From: Paenibacillus alvei
Lineage (GTDB): Bacteria; Bacillota; Bacilli; Paenibacillales; NBRC-103111
Assembly: GCA_945881905.1 (NCBI GenBank)
Contig: CAMCVV010000008.1
Span: 1 to 59,571 of the forward strand
Direction: 5' to 3'
DNA length: 59,571 nt
Each line of letters opens with the position of its first letter. Position 1 is the first letter of the stretch. The notes below the pieces were generated by a model. It saw only the letters and a program-made list of their open reading frames with translations, was not told the DNA's origin and made no database searches. Both the position numbers and the translations under genes were made by a program. Below are positions 29,188 through 38,740 of the stretch, in pieces.

Positions 29188-29778
29188 TTATGTTGTCAAG
29201 TTTACTATGGATTCTTGGTGTATTTGCTTAATCAAGTCATTACGCGCAATAATCGTTAAAGGATAGATCTGAGTGTTTTGCTGTATTAAATATTCGATCG
29301 TAGTATCGAAGCCAGCAAGCAAAGCTTTATCCAAATGATGTTCAGCTAGCGCACGGATCTGTTGAACACCTGGGAAATCACGATTGGGTTCTATATAATC
29401 AGCTAAGCATACGACTTTATCTAATAAAGTCATGTGTGCTCGACCTGAGGTATGATATCGAATCGCATCTAGCACTTCTTCATCATCGATGTGATATTCG
29501 GTTTTGGCGATGTATGCACCTACAATCGCGTGCCATAATTCTTTATTATACTCACGTATATCTCCACCTAAACACTGGTCGATAAGGAGTTGTGCTTGTT
29601 GCTCGATCGACCAATATTTACAGACATCATGTAAAATAGCAGCAAGTTCAGCTTGTACAGAGTTAGCACCAAATCTTTTCGCTAAGATCACTGAAGTCTC
29701 CATGACACCGACTGTGTGAATCCAACGCTTCTCGGGCATTCGATTTCTAACGGATTGCATGATTTGCTCACGATTCAT
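29188..29778 (-). CDS. yqeK: YqeK, HD-domain Ap4A hydrolase
   Basis: 196 residues. HD-superfamily metal site: RWIHTVGVMETS (first His), AAILHDVCKYW (HD pair), LWHAIVGAYIA and RYHTSGRAHMTLLDKVVCLA (later His/Asp). The IEPNRDFPGV motif is diagnostic of YqeK, which symmetrically cleaves diadenosine tetraphosphate. Its ATG at 29778 lies inside the 3' end of nadD (11-bp overlap), the standard nadD-yqeK coupling. Confidence 0.93.
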   Translation of the reverse strand: MNREQIMQSVRNRMPEKRWIHTVGVMETSVILAKRFGANSVQAELAAILHDVCKYWSIEQQAQLLIDQCLGGDIREYNKELWHAIVGAYIAKTEYHIDDEEVLDAIRYHTSGRAHMTLLDKVVCLADYIEPNRDFPGVQQIRALAEHHLDKALLAGFDTTIEYLIQQNTQIYPLTIIARNDLIKQIHQESIVNLTT

Positions 29779-30355
29779 AGAGATGATTCTCCTTCATATA
29801 CCTATAGACCGATTCTGGGACACTATACCGATTGAATTCATCTTGATGCAATGATGCTCTAATCTCAGATGAAGAAATTTCAATTAATGGCATCGTCACC
29901 ACGGTAATCCGACTGTGTAAAGAAGCAGGAATATGATCAAGCTTCAATTCATATCCAGGTCGGACCAATACAATAAATGTAAGATGTTGGAAAATCTCAT
30001 CGATACGATGCCATTGTGGTAAATACGCTAACATATCCGCTCCAATGATATAAGCCCACTCGTGTTGAGGATAGTTTGTGATGAGATACTCGATCGTATC
30101 AATACTAAAAGAAATTCCACCTTTTTTGAGCTCTACATCCAAGGCATGAAAATAAGGATTAGACTCAGTCGCTTGACATAACATTTCAAAGCGATGCTGA
30201 GGACTTGCTTGTGGTGCATGTTTTTTGTGAGGTGGTGTGTGCGTTGGAATAAACCAAACGTTGTCAAGCTTTGTAGAAATTCTAGCTCTTTCTGCTGCAA
30301 TGAGATGTCCCATATGGATGGGGTCAAAAGTCCCTCCCATGATTCCGATATACAA
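29768..30355 (-). CDS. nadD: NadD, nicotinate-nucleotide adenylyltransferase
   Basis: 195 residues. The nucleotidyltransferase motif GGTFDPIHMGHLIAAERA, VWFIPTHTPPHK, the YIIGADMLAYLPQWHRIDEI block and the ISSSEIRASL signature (binding ATP phosphates) are all present. It converts nicotinate mononucleotide to deamido-NAD. It directly follows aroE with an 11-bp gap. In most Bacillales the RNA-binding gene yhbY lies between them; it is absent here. Confidence 0.95.
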   Translation of the reverse strand: MYIGIMGGTFDPIHMGHLIAAERARISTKLDNVWFIPTHTPPHKKHAPQASPQHRFEMLCQATESNPYFHALDVELKKGGISFSIDTIEYLITNYPQHEWAYIIGADMLAYLPQWHRIDEIFQHLTFIVLVRPGYELKLDHIPASLHSRITVVTMPLIEISSSEIRASLHQDEFNRYSVPESVYRYMKENHLYES

Positions 30356-30366
30356 GCGATCACCTC

Positions 30367-31245
30367 TTACCTTTTGGAATAAAGCACACGCTGAAGAGAT
30401 TGTTCAACTACTTCTCTCATCGCGGCAACAGGAGCAAGCTGATGTGTCCAATATTCAAAAGCATAAGCTCCTTGATATATGAACATGCCTAATCCTCCAT
30501 GAATCTGAGCACCTCGAAGTTTAGCTTCTTGAAGTAATCGCGTTTCGCTAGGATTGTAGATCACATCGCTTACGAGATGTTGAGCGTTTATCCCTTCAGT
30601 AGGAATCGGTACTTCCTGAGTGTGGGGGTACATGCCGACCGAAGTCGTGTTGACAATCACATCTACCTCGGGTATAACAGCTTGTACTTGCTCTATACCT
30701 AAACTCTTCGTATCTGTGTAACCTCGCAAGCTTTCAGCTAACTGAGTCGCTTTATCTAGTGATCGATTCGCAACATACATGCGATCAAGTCCTTCTTGCG
30801 CCAGTGCGTAAGCGATGCCTCTCGAAGCGCCACCTGCACCGATCATTAATACACGTTTCCCTTGAAGGGTACAGCCTGTCTCTTCTTTGAGTGATCGTGT
30901 ATATCCAATCCCATCGGTGTTATAACCGATTAATTTCCCGTCATGATGCACAACAGTATTCACAGCACCGATCCGCAAAGCATGATCATCTAGCTCATCA
31001 AGATACCGCATGATATCTACTTTGTGAGGGATCGTTACATTGATGCCTTTGATATTCAATGCTTTGACACCTTGTATCGCGTCTTGTAATTGTTCGGCTT
31101 TGACTTCAAAAGCAGTATATATTGCAGGAATAGCCATCTCTGCAAACGCACGATTGAGCATAATCGGAGACATAGAATGCCGAATCGGATTGCCGAATAC
31201 ACCATATACATCGGTGTGGCTATCTATCTTCAGGTTAGCTTTCAT
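30367..31245 (-). CDS. aroE: AroE, shikimate dehydrogenase
   Basis: 292 residues. Substrate site: YGVFGNPIRHSMSPIMLNRA and NVTIPHKVDIMRYLDELDD (Lys/Asp of catalysis). NADP site: VLMIGAGGASRGIAYALA and VANRSLDKATQLAE. C-terminal block DVIYNPSETRLLQEAKLRGA and IHGGLGMFIYQGAYAFEYWT. It reduces 3-dehydroshikimate to shikimate. ATG at 31245, 11 bp below yqeH. Confidence 0.95.
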   Translation of the reverse strand: MKANLKIDSHTDVYGVFGNPIRHSMSPIMLNRAFAEMAIPAIYTAFEVKAEQLQDAIQGVKALNIKGINVTIPHKVDIMRYLDELDDHALRIGAVNTVVHHDGKLIGYNTDGIGYTRSLKEETGCTLQGKRVLMIGAGGASRGIAYALAQEGLDRMYVANRSLDKATQLAESLRGYTDTKSLGIEQVQAVIPEVDVIVNTTSVGMYPHTQEVPIPTEGINAQHLVSDVIYNPSETRLLQEAKLRGAQIHGGLGMFIYQGAYAFEYWTHQLAPVAAMREVVEQSLQRVLYSKR

Positions 31246-31256
31246 CTTGTATCCTC

Positions 31257-32366
31257 CTAGATCATTGCTTCACGACTGACAACTTTGACACCTTTGGGTG
31301 CATGGACGACTAAATCTGCACCGCAATCTCGATTTACTTTGATCCAACCTAAGCCAGATATCGACACATCCATCAGCTTTCCTTTGGGAATATGGATCGG
31401 GTGTTTGATCAGTTGCGGTAATTGATCGATATGCCCTTCATCCGGTGGTTGCAGAAGAACACCTCTATGCTCGCGATACAGCTCATCAGCTCGCTCTAAC
31501 TTTGTCCGATGTATCTTGATGGCGTTGGACGTATAGCAAGTAAATGACTGTCGTTCTCCTTTGACAAAATCAAATCGCACCAGTGCACCAAAAAACAACG
31601 TTTGCTGATCGCTTAACTGAAACACAACAGGCTTCAATGGTTTGTCCATCGTCAGTTTCACTACATCTTGCTTGTCAACAAGTTCTGTCAATCGATGCTG
31701 AAATACAATCCCTGGTGTATCAATGATATAGGTGCCATCTTGAATCGGGATTTTCACGATATCCAAAGTAGTTCCTGGATACATCGATGTCGTTAATTCA
31801 GCTTGTAAATCACTATAGTCAGCAATCAGCCGATTAATTAACGTTGACTTCCCTACATTCGTAGCACCTACCACATAGACATCTTGATTTAATTTATGCT
31901 TTTGAAGACCTTGTATCACGCGATCAAATCCCATATTCTTCTTGGCGCTGACTACAATTACTTCTACAACTCGAAGTGAATTTTCTTTTGCTCGCCTTTG
32001 TGCCCAATTGATGATTCGATTATAGTTGGTTACTTTGGGCAGCAAGTCAATTTTATTAATAACCAGAAGGATCGGATTCTGACCAACGAATCGAGCTAAA
32101 CTACTGATCATACTTCCTTCAAAGTCAAAAATATCGATGATATGTACGACGAGTGCTTTCGTAAGCGCAATTTCACTAAGAAGCTTCACAAAATGATCTT
32201 GGTTTAATATGATTTGAGAAGATTCATTATAATGTTTGATTCGAAAGCAACGTTGACAAATGAGTGGATCGCGAATAATCGCTTCTTCAGGCGCATATCC
32301 GATCAAGTGAACGTCGAGGGACTGAATGTTCACTCCACAACCTGCACATTTCAATTCTTTTACCAT
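31257..32366 (-). CDS. yqeH: YqeH, circularly permuted ribosome-assembly GTPase
   Basis: 369 residues. An N-terminal zinc finger (LKCAGCGVNIQ ... DPLICQRCFRIKHYN) is followed by GTPase motifs in permuted order: NKIDLLP (G4) before GATNVGKSTLINRL (G1), TMYPGTTLD (G2) and DTPG (G3). This is the YqeH/YlqF type, which assists 30S subunit assembly. ATG at 32366; same-strand run from yqeG to yqeM. Confidence 0.95.
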   Translation of the reverse strand: MVKELKCAGCGVNIQSLDVHLIGYAPEEAIIRDPLICQRCFRIKHYNESSQIILNQDHFVKLLSEIALTKALVVHIIDIFDFEGSMISSLARFVGQNPILLVINKIDLLPKVTNYNRIINWAQRRAKENSLRVVEVIVVSAKKNMGFDRVIQGLQKHKLNQDVYVVGATNVGKSTLINRLIADYSDLQAELTTSMYPGTTLDIVKIPIQDGTYIIDTPGIVFQHRLTELVDKQDVVKLTMDKPLKPVVFQLSDQQTLFFGALVRFDFVKGERQSFTCYTSNAIKIHRTKLERADELYREHRGVLLQPPDEGHIDQLPQLIKHPIHIPKGKLMDVSISGLGWIKVNRDCGADLVVHAPKGVKVVSREAMI

Positions 32367-32387
32367 TGGGTATATGATTCCTCCGAC

Positions 32388-32888
32388 TTATGTTTCAAAT
32401 TTCATCACACGCTTTATCCATTTTTCAAAAATACGGTTGATTCTTGTCGGTAATGCTTCTTCTGATCGAGAAACAGGGTTAACAAGGATCGTAAATAAAC
32501 CCAATCGGTTCCCGCCAAACACATCTGTGAATAATTGATCTCCAATCATCGCCGTTTGACTTGGACTTGTGCCCATTGTACGCATTGCTTTACGAAACGA
32601 TGACAATGTCGGTTTACCTGCGCTATAAATGAAGGGAATACGAAGGGGTTCAGCAAATTTGCTTACACGTGACTTGTGATTATTGGATACGATAACGACT
32701 TTAAAGCCTGCTTGCTTAGCGAGCTCAAGCCAATGTTCGACTTCAGGTGTTGCGTATGCGATTCGCGAACCAACTAAAGTGTTATCCAAATCAGTAATTA
32801 TTCCTGTAATTCCATGATTCCGTAGATTTTCCAAATCAATATCGTGAATGGAATCGGCTGTGCTTTTGGGAACTAGCTTGCCAAACAA
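32388..32888 (-). CDS. yqeG: YqeG, HAD-type phosphatase
   Basis: 166 residues. HAD motif I is ITDLDNTLVG (nucleophile Asp), motif II VIVSNNHKSR, and the late GDQLFTDVFGGNRLGL acidic block gives motif III/IV. This is the YqeG/YqeH-linked subfamily, with phosphatidylglycerophosphatase (Pgp1/GEP4-like) relatives; substrate not provable here. The start is TTG at 32888 with GGGGGG seven bases upstream. First gene of the yqeGH-aroE-nadD-yqeK-rsfS-cvfB-yqeM run. Confidence 0.9.
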   Translation of the reverse strand: MFGKLVPKSTADSIHDIDLENLRNHGITGIITDLDNTLVGSRIAYATPEVEHWLELAKQAGFKVVIVSNNHKSRVSKFAEPLRIPFIYSAGKPTLSSFRKAMRTMGTSPSQTAMIGDQLFTDVFGGNRLGLFTILVNPVSRSEEALPTRINRIFEKWIKRVMKFET

Positions 32889-32964
32889 TGAAAAACCCCC
32901 CGTGTTATGGACATATACGAAACTATATCATATTTTTACTTTTTATTGTAAAAATCTTCTGTTA

Positions 32965-33732
32965 TCATGATTTTTCGTCAAGGGGGAGCCATTCCAGTAC
33001 GCGCTCTATTTGCTTATCCCAGTATAGCCAGTCATGCACACCAGATTCTTCTTCATACGTGAGGGCCACTCCGATTTGTTGGCAATAATCTCGAAATCGC
33101 ACATTATCATCATATAAGAAGTCTTCTGTTCCGCAACATTGATATAATGAAGGTTTCACCTGTTGAGATGTAGCCAATGTCTGTGCAAGTGCAAACAAAT
33201 CATGTTTACTTCCTTTTAGTTCTGCTAAAGGCCCGAAAATATGTCTTATTTCCTCAGTATCGTATTTTTCATACAATGCACACAGATCTGTGACACCTGA
33301 CAAACTTGCAGCAGCACTATATTTCTCAGGAAATGATAACGCCATCTTGAGTGCACCATAACCTCCCATAGATAGCCCCGCTATATAATTATGTTCTCGC
33401 TCACGCGATAATGGAAAGAAAGCTTGTGCTAATCGTGGAAGCTCTTCTGCTATAAATGTACCATACCGATACCCCTTCTCCATATCCGTATAAAAACTAC
33501 GATGTACAGCAGGCATCACGACCGCTAATTGATACTTATCCGCATATCGTTCAATTGAAGTTCTTCGCATCCACATCGTATGATCGTCAGACAAACCATG
33601 CAGTAAATACAGCGTAGGGAATTTGTCTGAAGTGTGCTCTTGGTTGGTTTGAGGTAGTATTACATGCATCGAAGATGCGATGCCAATGACTTCAGAATAA
33701 AAGTGACAATCGATGAAAGCCATCTGAATCAA
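32965..33732 (-). CDS. Putative esterase, alpha/beta-hydrolase (EstA/esterase D type)
   Basis: 255 residues. Core alpha/beta-hydrolase features: YLLHGLSDDHTMWMRRTSIE, the nucleophile elbow YIAGLSMGGYGALKMA (Ser in GLSMGG), an acid near CCGTEDFLYDDN and a catalytic His in SGVHDWLYWDKQ. It resembles tributyrin/short-chain acyl esterases and S-formylglutathione hydrolases. No signal peptide, so cytoplasmic. Likely start at the ATG for MAFIDCHFY (residue 4) or 33732. It is 19 bp downstream of the transglutaminase gene and may share its transcript. Confidence 0.82.
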   Translation of the reverse strand: MIQMAFIDCHFYSEVIGIASSMHVILPQTNQEHTSDKFPTLYLLHGLSDDHTMWMRRTSIERYADKYQLAVVMPAVHRSFYTDMEKGYRYGTFIAEELPRLAQAFFPLSREREHNYIAGLSMGGYGALKMALSFPEKYSAAASLSGVTDLCALYEKYDTEEIRHIFGPLAELKGSKHDLFALAQTLATSQQVKPSLYQCCGTEDFLYDDNVRFRDYCQQIGVALTYEEESGVHDWLYWDKQIERVLEWLPLDEKS

Positions 33733-33751
33733 CCTTTCTGTGGATCTAGCT

Positions 33752-35995
33752 TTATTTCATGGTAGCTTTGATTTTCTTCACAAGTTGAGCACATTGTTGG
33801 TGATCTTCTTCTGTGACCTCGTCTTGACTATATTTCGCTTGCTCAAAATATGCGAGAGCTCGATCTATATCTGATGTAAGCCACTTGCTTTTCGTAGACC
33901 AATTAGAGAAGGTTTCTCTCATCGTGTCTTGCGGATTTTTGAGATAGCCCTTGCGTTTACTATAGCGAAGCAATCGTTCGATTTCAAGGATCACTTTGTG
34001 ATTCATATCCACATCAGTAGATCGAATGAACTTATTGAATAAGAGGTTAACATAACCCTTGATTCGGACCCCATAGACGATGCCCACAGATACGAACAAA
34101 CTAATGACAATCACACTGAGGATGATCCATCGGTTGCTCCATTCTTTCTGTAGATCTTGAGGTTCAGTCACTTGTGATTGCTGATCTAGCACAGTGCTGT
34201 CTGAAGGTGCTGGGAGTGCATTAGCTATCGGAACATCGAAGCCAGGCGTTGGTTCAAACGGAATCCATCCATACCCTTGAAAATAAATTTCAAGCCACGA
34301 ATGTGCATCTGAGTTCCTCACCAACACTTCATTCTCATTTCGTATATCATCAGGAATCATAGCCTGAATGATTTCAGGTGTTATTTCGTCGATCAACAAC
34401 ATGTTTTGTCCAGTTGAAAATCCCTTCACCCACCGCGAGGGTAATCCTATCGAACGAGTGAGGATGACCATAGACGTAGAGAAGTAGTCGCAATAACCGA
34501 TTTTACTATCGAATAAGAAGTAATCGACAAAATCTTGATCCACGGCTTGTGTTCGCGGAGGGGTATTACTATACGTATAGTTCTGACTTAAATACGTTTC
34601 TATGAGTTTGGCTTTATCATACGCATTATTTGCGTTTACTGTAAGTTCAAGTGCCAAGTTCTTCACGCGTTCTGGCAAACTTGCGGGTAACTGCAAATAA
34701 TCACTAAATAGAGGTAAGCTGATATTTATAGCTTCGGAAATACGTAATTGTTCTATATCGATGATAGGGATTTCAGAGATAATCTCATATTGCTTGGGAT
34801 AATCGACTACGTCATTGTCTTGAATACGCAATTCAGACTGCAGAGAATTCCATATTAATCGGTCAAATTGTTCCTCTTTTTGATCGAGTGAAAGGATGCT
34901 ATGAATCTCATATGCACCAAATAAAATCGGATACTTCCAATCATTTTCCATTCGTATGGATTGCTTTACTGCTTTTGTTTGAAGCAAGGAGTGATCAAAC
35001 ATCGACTGCGCATTTACGTCATCTCGGTTATATGCATTTGATGGTTGATTCTTTTCATTCTCGCTTTTCTCCCATCCGACTCCAGTATATAGAGAACTGA
35101 CTTCCCCCCGCCAATAACTTCGAGAATCAGATGTGATGGTCATGATCGGTGTATAGTCAAATTGAAATCCCCCTCCTAATTGAGAGTCGTCTCGACTATA
35201 ACCAGATTTCGTAGCCCGAGGTTCAGAGCCCATTGCAGTTTTAATCTTACTTGGGTTGGAAACTATTTCACCTTTACTTAATTTCCATAATGTATACGGA
35301 TCTTTGATGAGGGGTTCAATTGAAGGTGAAACAATACCCATCCCTATCGTTATCGTCAAAAGTGTAATGACCGGTATACTTAAATGAATAGGGTATTGAG
35401 CAAGATCAAACCAGCTTTTCGGTGCTCTAGACTTCAAATCCATAAAATGACGAAAAACAAGTAAACAAAAACCACTTGATAATATAATCAGAACTTCATC
35501 CCATAATACCAAAGTACTATAGGAATCCCGTATGGAAAAAAAGACAACACTGCCACCCATCATGATATAGACTTTAGATTTCTTTTGCACCAAAAGCATA
35601 CTGATCCCAAAAATAACGCCTGCAGCTAAACTAAACCAAAAATATGGTTCGAATGGCGCCACATTAGTTAATATCCAATTCTGAATTGTCCACCAAGATC
35701 GCGTACTCGGGAAAGAAACGTAAGCATAATCTAATAAGTTCACATGTACATAGCCTATAGCGATAAACTGAATCAGAACTCTAACAGTACCCGAAATATG
35801 CGAAATCCAGTAAGTACATGTGACGATGAGTAAAGTCCAGGTGACAAGTGAAATGGTCTGTTCTTGCCATATCGTTGCATCTTCAGTGATCCAATTCACA
35901 AATTGGATTAGCCATATATATATGCATACAGCTGTTAACTTCTGGAATAAATCAATTCCCATGTAAGACTTGATCGCAATTACATACTTAGACAC
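33752..35995 (-). CDS. TgpA-like membrane transglutaminase protein with DUF4129 tail
   Basis: 747 residues. About six to seven N-terminal membrane helices (to about residue 220), then an extracellular transglutaminase-like domain: KIGYCDYFSTSMVILTRSIG (catalytic Cys), DAHSWLEIYFQGYGWIPFEP (His and Asp/Glu side). A further helix near residue 620 (WIILSVIVISLFVSVGIVYG) precedes a cytoplasmic DUF4129-type tail. It forms the usual three-gene set with MoxR ATPase and DUF58 protein; starts overlap DUF58 by 8 bp. Cell-envelope role is inferred; substrate unknown. Confidence 0.88.
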   Translation of the reverse strand: MSKYVIAIKSYMGIDLFQKLTAVCIYIWLIQFVNWITEDATIWQEQTISLVTWTLLIVTCTYWISHISGTVRVLIQFIAIGYVHVNLLDYAYVSFPSTRSWWTIQNWILTNVAPFEPYFWFSLAAGVIFGISMLLVQKKSKVYIMMGGSVVFFSIRDSYSTLVLWDEVLIILSSGFCLLVFRHFMDLKSRAPKSWFDLAQYPIHLSIPVITLLTITIGMGIVSPSIEPLIKDPYTLWKLSKGEIVSNPSKIKTAMGSEPRATKSGYSRDDSQLGGGFQFDYTPIMTITSDSRSYWRGEVSSLYTGVGWEKSENEKNQPSNAYNRDDVNAQSMFDHSLLQTKAVKQSIRMENDWKYPILFGAYEIHSILSLDQKEEQFDRLIWNSLQSELRIQDNDVVDYPKQYEIISEIPIIDIEQLRISEAINISLPLFSDYLQLPASLPERVKNLALELTVNANNAYDKAKLIETYLSQNYTYSNTPPRTQAVDQDFVDYFLFDSKIGYCDYFSTSMVILTRSIGLPSRWVKGFSTGQNMLLIDEITPEIIQAMIPDDIRNENEVLVRNSDAHSWLEIYFQGYGWIPFEPTPGFDVPIANALPAPSDSTVLDQQSQVTEPQDLQKEWSNRWIILSVIVISLFVSVGIVYGVRIKGYVNLLFNKFIRSTDVDMNHKVILEIERLLRYSKRKGYLKNPQDTMRETFSNWSTKSKWLTSDIDRALAYFEQAKYSQDEVTEEDHQQCAQLVKKIKATMK

Positions 35996-37259
35996 TAGAT
36001 CTTACACCTCCGAGTTTCTTAGGAAGATCTTGGAGTTGAGTAATCTCATATCCCAGGTAGCCTCGTGATTTAACTTGTTGCATCCACTCGTCGTCAAGTG
36101 ACGGTACTTCATCTGTAAGCGCTCGCTCTAGGTATACATGTAAATAGCAAGATTGCATTTGTCGAAGATCTAACCAACGTAGGATTTGCATGATCGCAGA
36201 ACCCTTTTGCGGAGAAATAATGATAATGAAGTCTGCTTGTTTGAATTGTACTATGCGTTCTTGCATGACTTGATATAATGGAACTTGACTATCCGCTTCT
36301 ACAGTAATTAAATGTTGGATGATATCTGTCTGTTGGTTTTGGAAATGCGAAGTTCCGATATACGTTGTTTCACTACCAGCCGATAACAAACTCATCGGAT
36401 TCTTACGGTTCGCTCCGTAGCGAATGATAGATGCCGCAATGGAAACAGCAAGCTCGAAGTGGAAGTGATCAGCATATGCCATTTTCGTTCGATCTAAACA
36501 AACTATGGTTCTAGGTAATGATTCTCGTTCGAATTCTTTAGACTTCAGCAAACCTGTCTTGGCAGTTGCATTCCAATGAATTCTAGATAATCGATCTCCA
36601 TAAACATATTCTCTCACACCATTGATTTGCGTCGATTCTTTATGCGAACGTTGTGTCGTTGAGTCGACATTCATCTTTCTCGCTTTTTTGTCATATTGGT
36701 TCCACTGACGAATCGTAATCGTTTGTGGAGTGACGATGAAGGATTGCGGATTCGCAATTCGAGCCCTATGTGAGAACAGTCCCCATATGTCTTCAGTCCA
36801 ACAATCCGTGTGTACATATTGGTATAAACCCCGTCGAAGCGGTTGACTGACATACGTCAGTGTAGCTTTTCTGCGGAAATCTAAGAACAAAGATTCTTCA
36901 AACATATATGTGTCCCCATTATGTCTACTCAGCTCGTCTTTAATAAAAAGATAAGGGATCGGCCAAAACCCAGGAACAGAAACTTCGAGTTGAATCGAAA
37001 GTGGTTGTCCTGCTTCTATGCTTCCTGTTTGATGCGTGTTCATCAGCTTTCGCGTTACACTTGATTTCTTAATTCCACTCCAATTACCTATAAACAAATA
37101 GATCGTAACTGTGCAGATGACGAAAAATATCATTGATGCGAGTTTGCCTCCTTGCATCAACATGAAGAACAAACTGCTCAAAAACACAAAAATCACATAC
37201 CAAAAAGCAAGAAGAGAACGTGTTCTTTCTAAAGCGTTTCTTGCGATGTTTCGATCCAT
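35988..37259 (-). CDS. DUF58 membrane protein
   Basis: 423 residues. Two N-terminal membrane helices, then the DUF58 core GVREYVYGDRLSRIHWNATA KTG (split here for length; residues about 215-240), a von Willebrand A-like region. Acts with MoxR-type AAA+ ATPases in a poorly understood chaperone or envelope-assembly module. It starts 2 bp after the MoxR stop, and its own end overlaps the transglutaminase gene start. Confidence 0.9.
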   Translation of the reverse strand: MDRNIARNALERTRSLLAFWYVIFVFLSSLFFMLMQGGKLASMIFFVICTVTIYLFIGNWSGIKKSSVTRKLMNTHQTGSIEAGQPLSIQLEVSVPGFWPIPYLFIKDELSRHNGDTYMFEESLFLDFRRKATLTYVSQPLRRGLYQYVHTDCWTEDIWGLFSHRARIANPQSFIVTPQTITIRQWNQYDKKARKMNVDSTTQRSHKESTQINGVREYVYGDRLSRIHWNATAKTGLLKSKEFERESLPRTIVCLDRTKMAYADHFHFELAVSIAASIIRYGANRKNPMSLLSAGSETTYIGTSHFQNQQTDIIQHLITVEADSQVPLYQVMQERIVQFKQADFIIIISPQKGSAIMQILRWLDLRQMQSCYLHVYLERALTDEVPSLDDEWMQQVKSRGYLGYEITQLQDLPKKLGGVRSSV

Positions 37260-37261
37260 AG

Positions 37262-38227
37262 TTAATTCTCCATTCGAACAGGTACGACCACCTGATTGAT
37301 CAAAGACTTCAAGATGGTATACATCGTATCTCCACTCATTTGAGTTTCTGTATGCAATAACATACGATGTGCGAGCACATACGGAGCGATATATTTCACA
37401 TCATCTGGTATAACAAATTCACGTTCTTGCAAATATGCATAAGCTTTCACAGCTTGTACAAATTGCATCGTTGCACGTGGACTTGACCCTAAAAATATAG
37501 CCGCATGCTCACGTGTATTGCGAACAATATCAATTATATAGATGATGACTGCATCATCAATATGAATTTCTTTCACTTGTTGTTGCATGAATAGTAACTG
37601 CTGATGGTCCATAATCGGCTGGATGGTATCTACAGGATGAGCACGACTTTGTGATTTGACCATTTGCAACTCTGTGCTATGATCTGGGTAACCTAAGCTT
37701 AATTTAATCATGAATCGATCTAGCTGGGCTTCTGGAAGCGTATATGTTCCTTCGAAATCTATGGGATTTTGAGTTGCCAATAGTAAAAATGGACGCGGAA
37801 GTTCGTACTTCGTGCCATCGACAGTAATGTGTCTTTCTTCCATTGCTTCTAGCAATGCTGATTGAGTTTTTGTTGTTGCGCGATTGATTTCGTCCACTAG
37901 TAAGATGTTAGTCATAATTGGCCCAGGTCTGAAAATAAACTCTTCGTCCTTGGGGTGATATATCGATACTCCAGTGATGTCTGAAGGAAGAAGATCTGGA
38001 TTGCATTGAATACGACGAAAAAGTCCATCGATCGACTTGGCTAAGGATTTAACAAATACAGTTTTGCCTGTTCCGGGTACGTCTTCAATTAATACATGTC
38101 CACCTGCAAGCAAAGCTACGATCAGTAAATCAATTTCATTGCTTTTCCCTAAAATACAAGATGCCAAATTATGATGTAATTGCTTCAAGCCATGTCTAAG
38201 GTGTTCTGACACGTATGTCATATACAA
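37262..38227 (-). CDS. MoxR-family AAA+ ATPase
   Basis: 321 residues. Walker A VPGTGKT within GHVLIEDVPGTGKTVFVKS, a MoxR-type insert RIQCNPDLLPSDITGVSIYH, Walker B LLVDEINRATTKTQSALLEA, sensor 1 LLATQNPIDFEGTYTLPEAQ and the arginine-finger DRFMIKLSLGYP. Predicted to remodel or activate partners of the DUF58/transglutaminase module. First gene of that operon; about 160 bp of AT-rich sequence upstream likely holds the promoter. Confidence 0.93.
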   Translation of the reverse strand: MYMTYVSEHLRHGLKQLHHNLASCILGKSNEIDLLIVALLAGGHVLIEDVPGTGKTVFVKSLAKSIDGLFRRIQCNPDLLPSDITGVSIYHPKDEEFIFRPGPIMTNILLVDEINRATTKTQSALLEAMEERHITVDGTKYELPRPFLLLATQNPIDFEGTYTLPEAQLDRFMIKLSLGYPDHSTELQMVKSQSRAHPVDTIQPIMDHQQLLFMQQQVKEIHIDDAVIIYIIDIVRNTREHAAIFLGSSPRATMQFVQAVKAYAYLQEREFVIPDDVKYIAPYVLAHRMLLHTETQMSGDTMYTILKSLINQVVVPVRMEN

Positions 38228-38334
38228 ACTCCTCCTTAATGTATCATGAGTGCAGTCTAGTCTGATGATAAATTCTACATAGTTTTATTTTACATTATAT
38301 GTTATCAAACGTATACTTTTACTTTTTTTTACAT

Positions 38335-38364
38335 AAAAAAACCCCCCCACATCTTATGGAGAGG
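38335..38364 (-). terminator. Terminator after spoVAE
   Basis: Minus strand CCTCTCC-ATAAGATGT-GGGGGGG (G-C and G-U pairs) followed by seven T. Ends the spoVAC-AD-AE transcript. Confidence 0.8.
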
Positions 38365-38389
38365 AACCATTAATCTATATTTGAACGCA

Positions 38390-38740
38390 TTATCCTTTGG
38401 GTTTCACCAAAATTGCTGCGAAAAACGAGAAAATAATGGCTGCTGAAATCCCTGCACTCGTGACTTCTAACATTCCCGTAATAATACCTATCCACCCATC
38501 TGCTCGAAATTCATGAAGCGCTCCGTGAACAAGTGCATTGCCGAAACTTGTGATCGGTACTGTCGCACCTGCTCCTGCAAATTCGATAAATGGATCATAC
38601 CACCCCAAACCATCTGTGATTGCTCCAAGAACAACAAGAGTGCTCATGGTATGCGCTGGAGTGAGCTTGATGATATCCATCATCAGTTGGCCCAATACAC
38701 AAATGGCTCCGCCAATCACAAAGGCCCAAACAAACTGCAT
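38390..38740 (-). CDS. spoVAE: SpoVAE (SpoVAEb-type) spore dipicolinate-channel protein
   Basis: 116 residues from the ATG at 38740, whose A is also the last base of the spoVAD stop (TGATG); longer frames upstream read out-of-family residues. Three or four membrane helices: [20 protein letters not shown] at the start, [20 protein letters not shown] as the conserved family block. Member of the SpoVAC/SpoVAEb family that forms the calcium-dipicolinate channel in the spore inner membrane. Confidence 0.9.
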   Translation of the reverse strand: MQFVWAFVIGGAICVLGQLMMDIIKLTPAHTMSTLVVLGAITDGLGWYDPFIEFAGAGATVPITSFGNALVHGALHEFRADGWIGIITGMLEVTSAGISAAIIFSFFAAILVKPKG

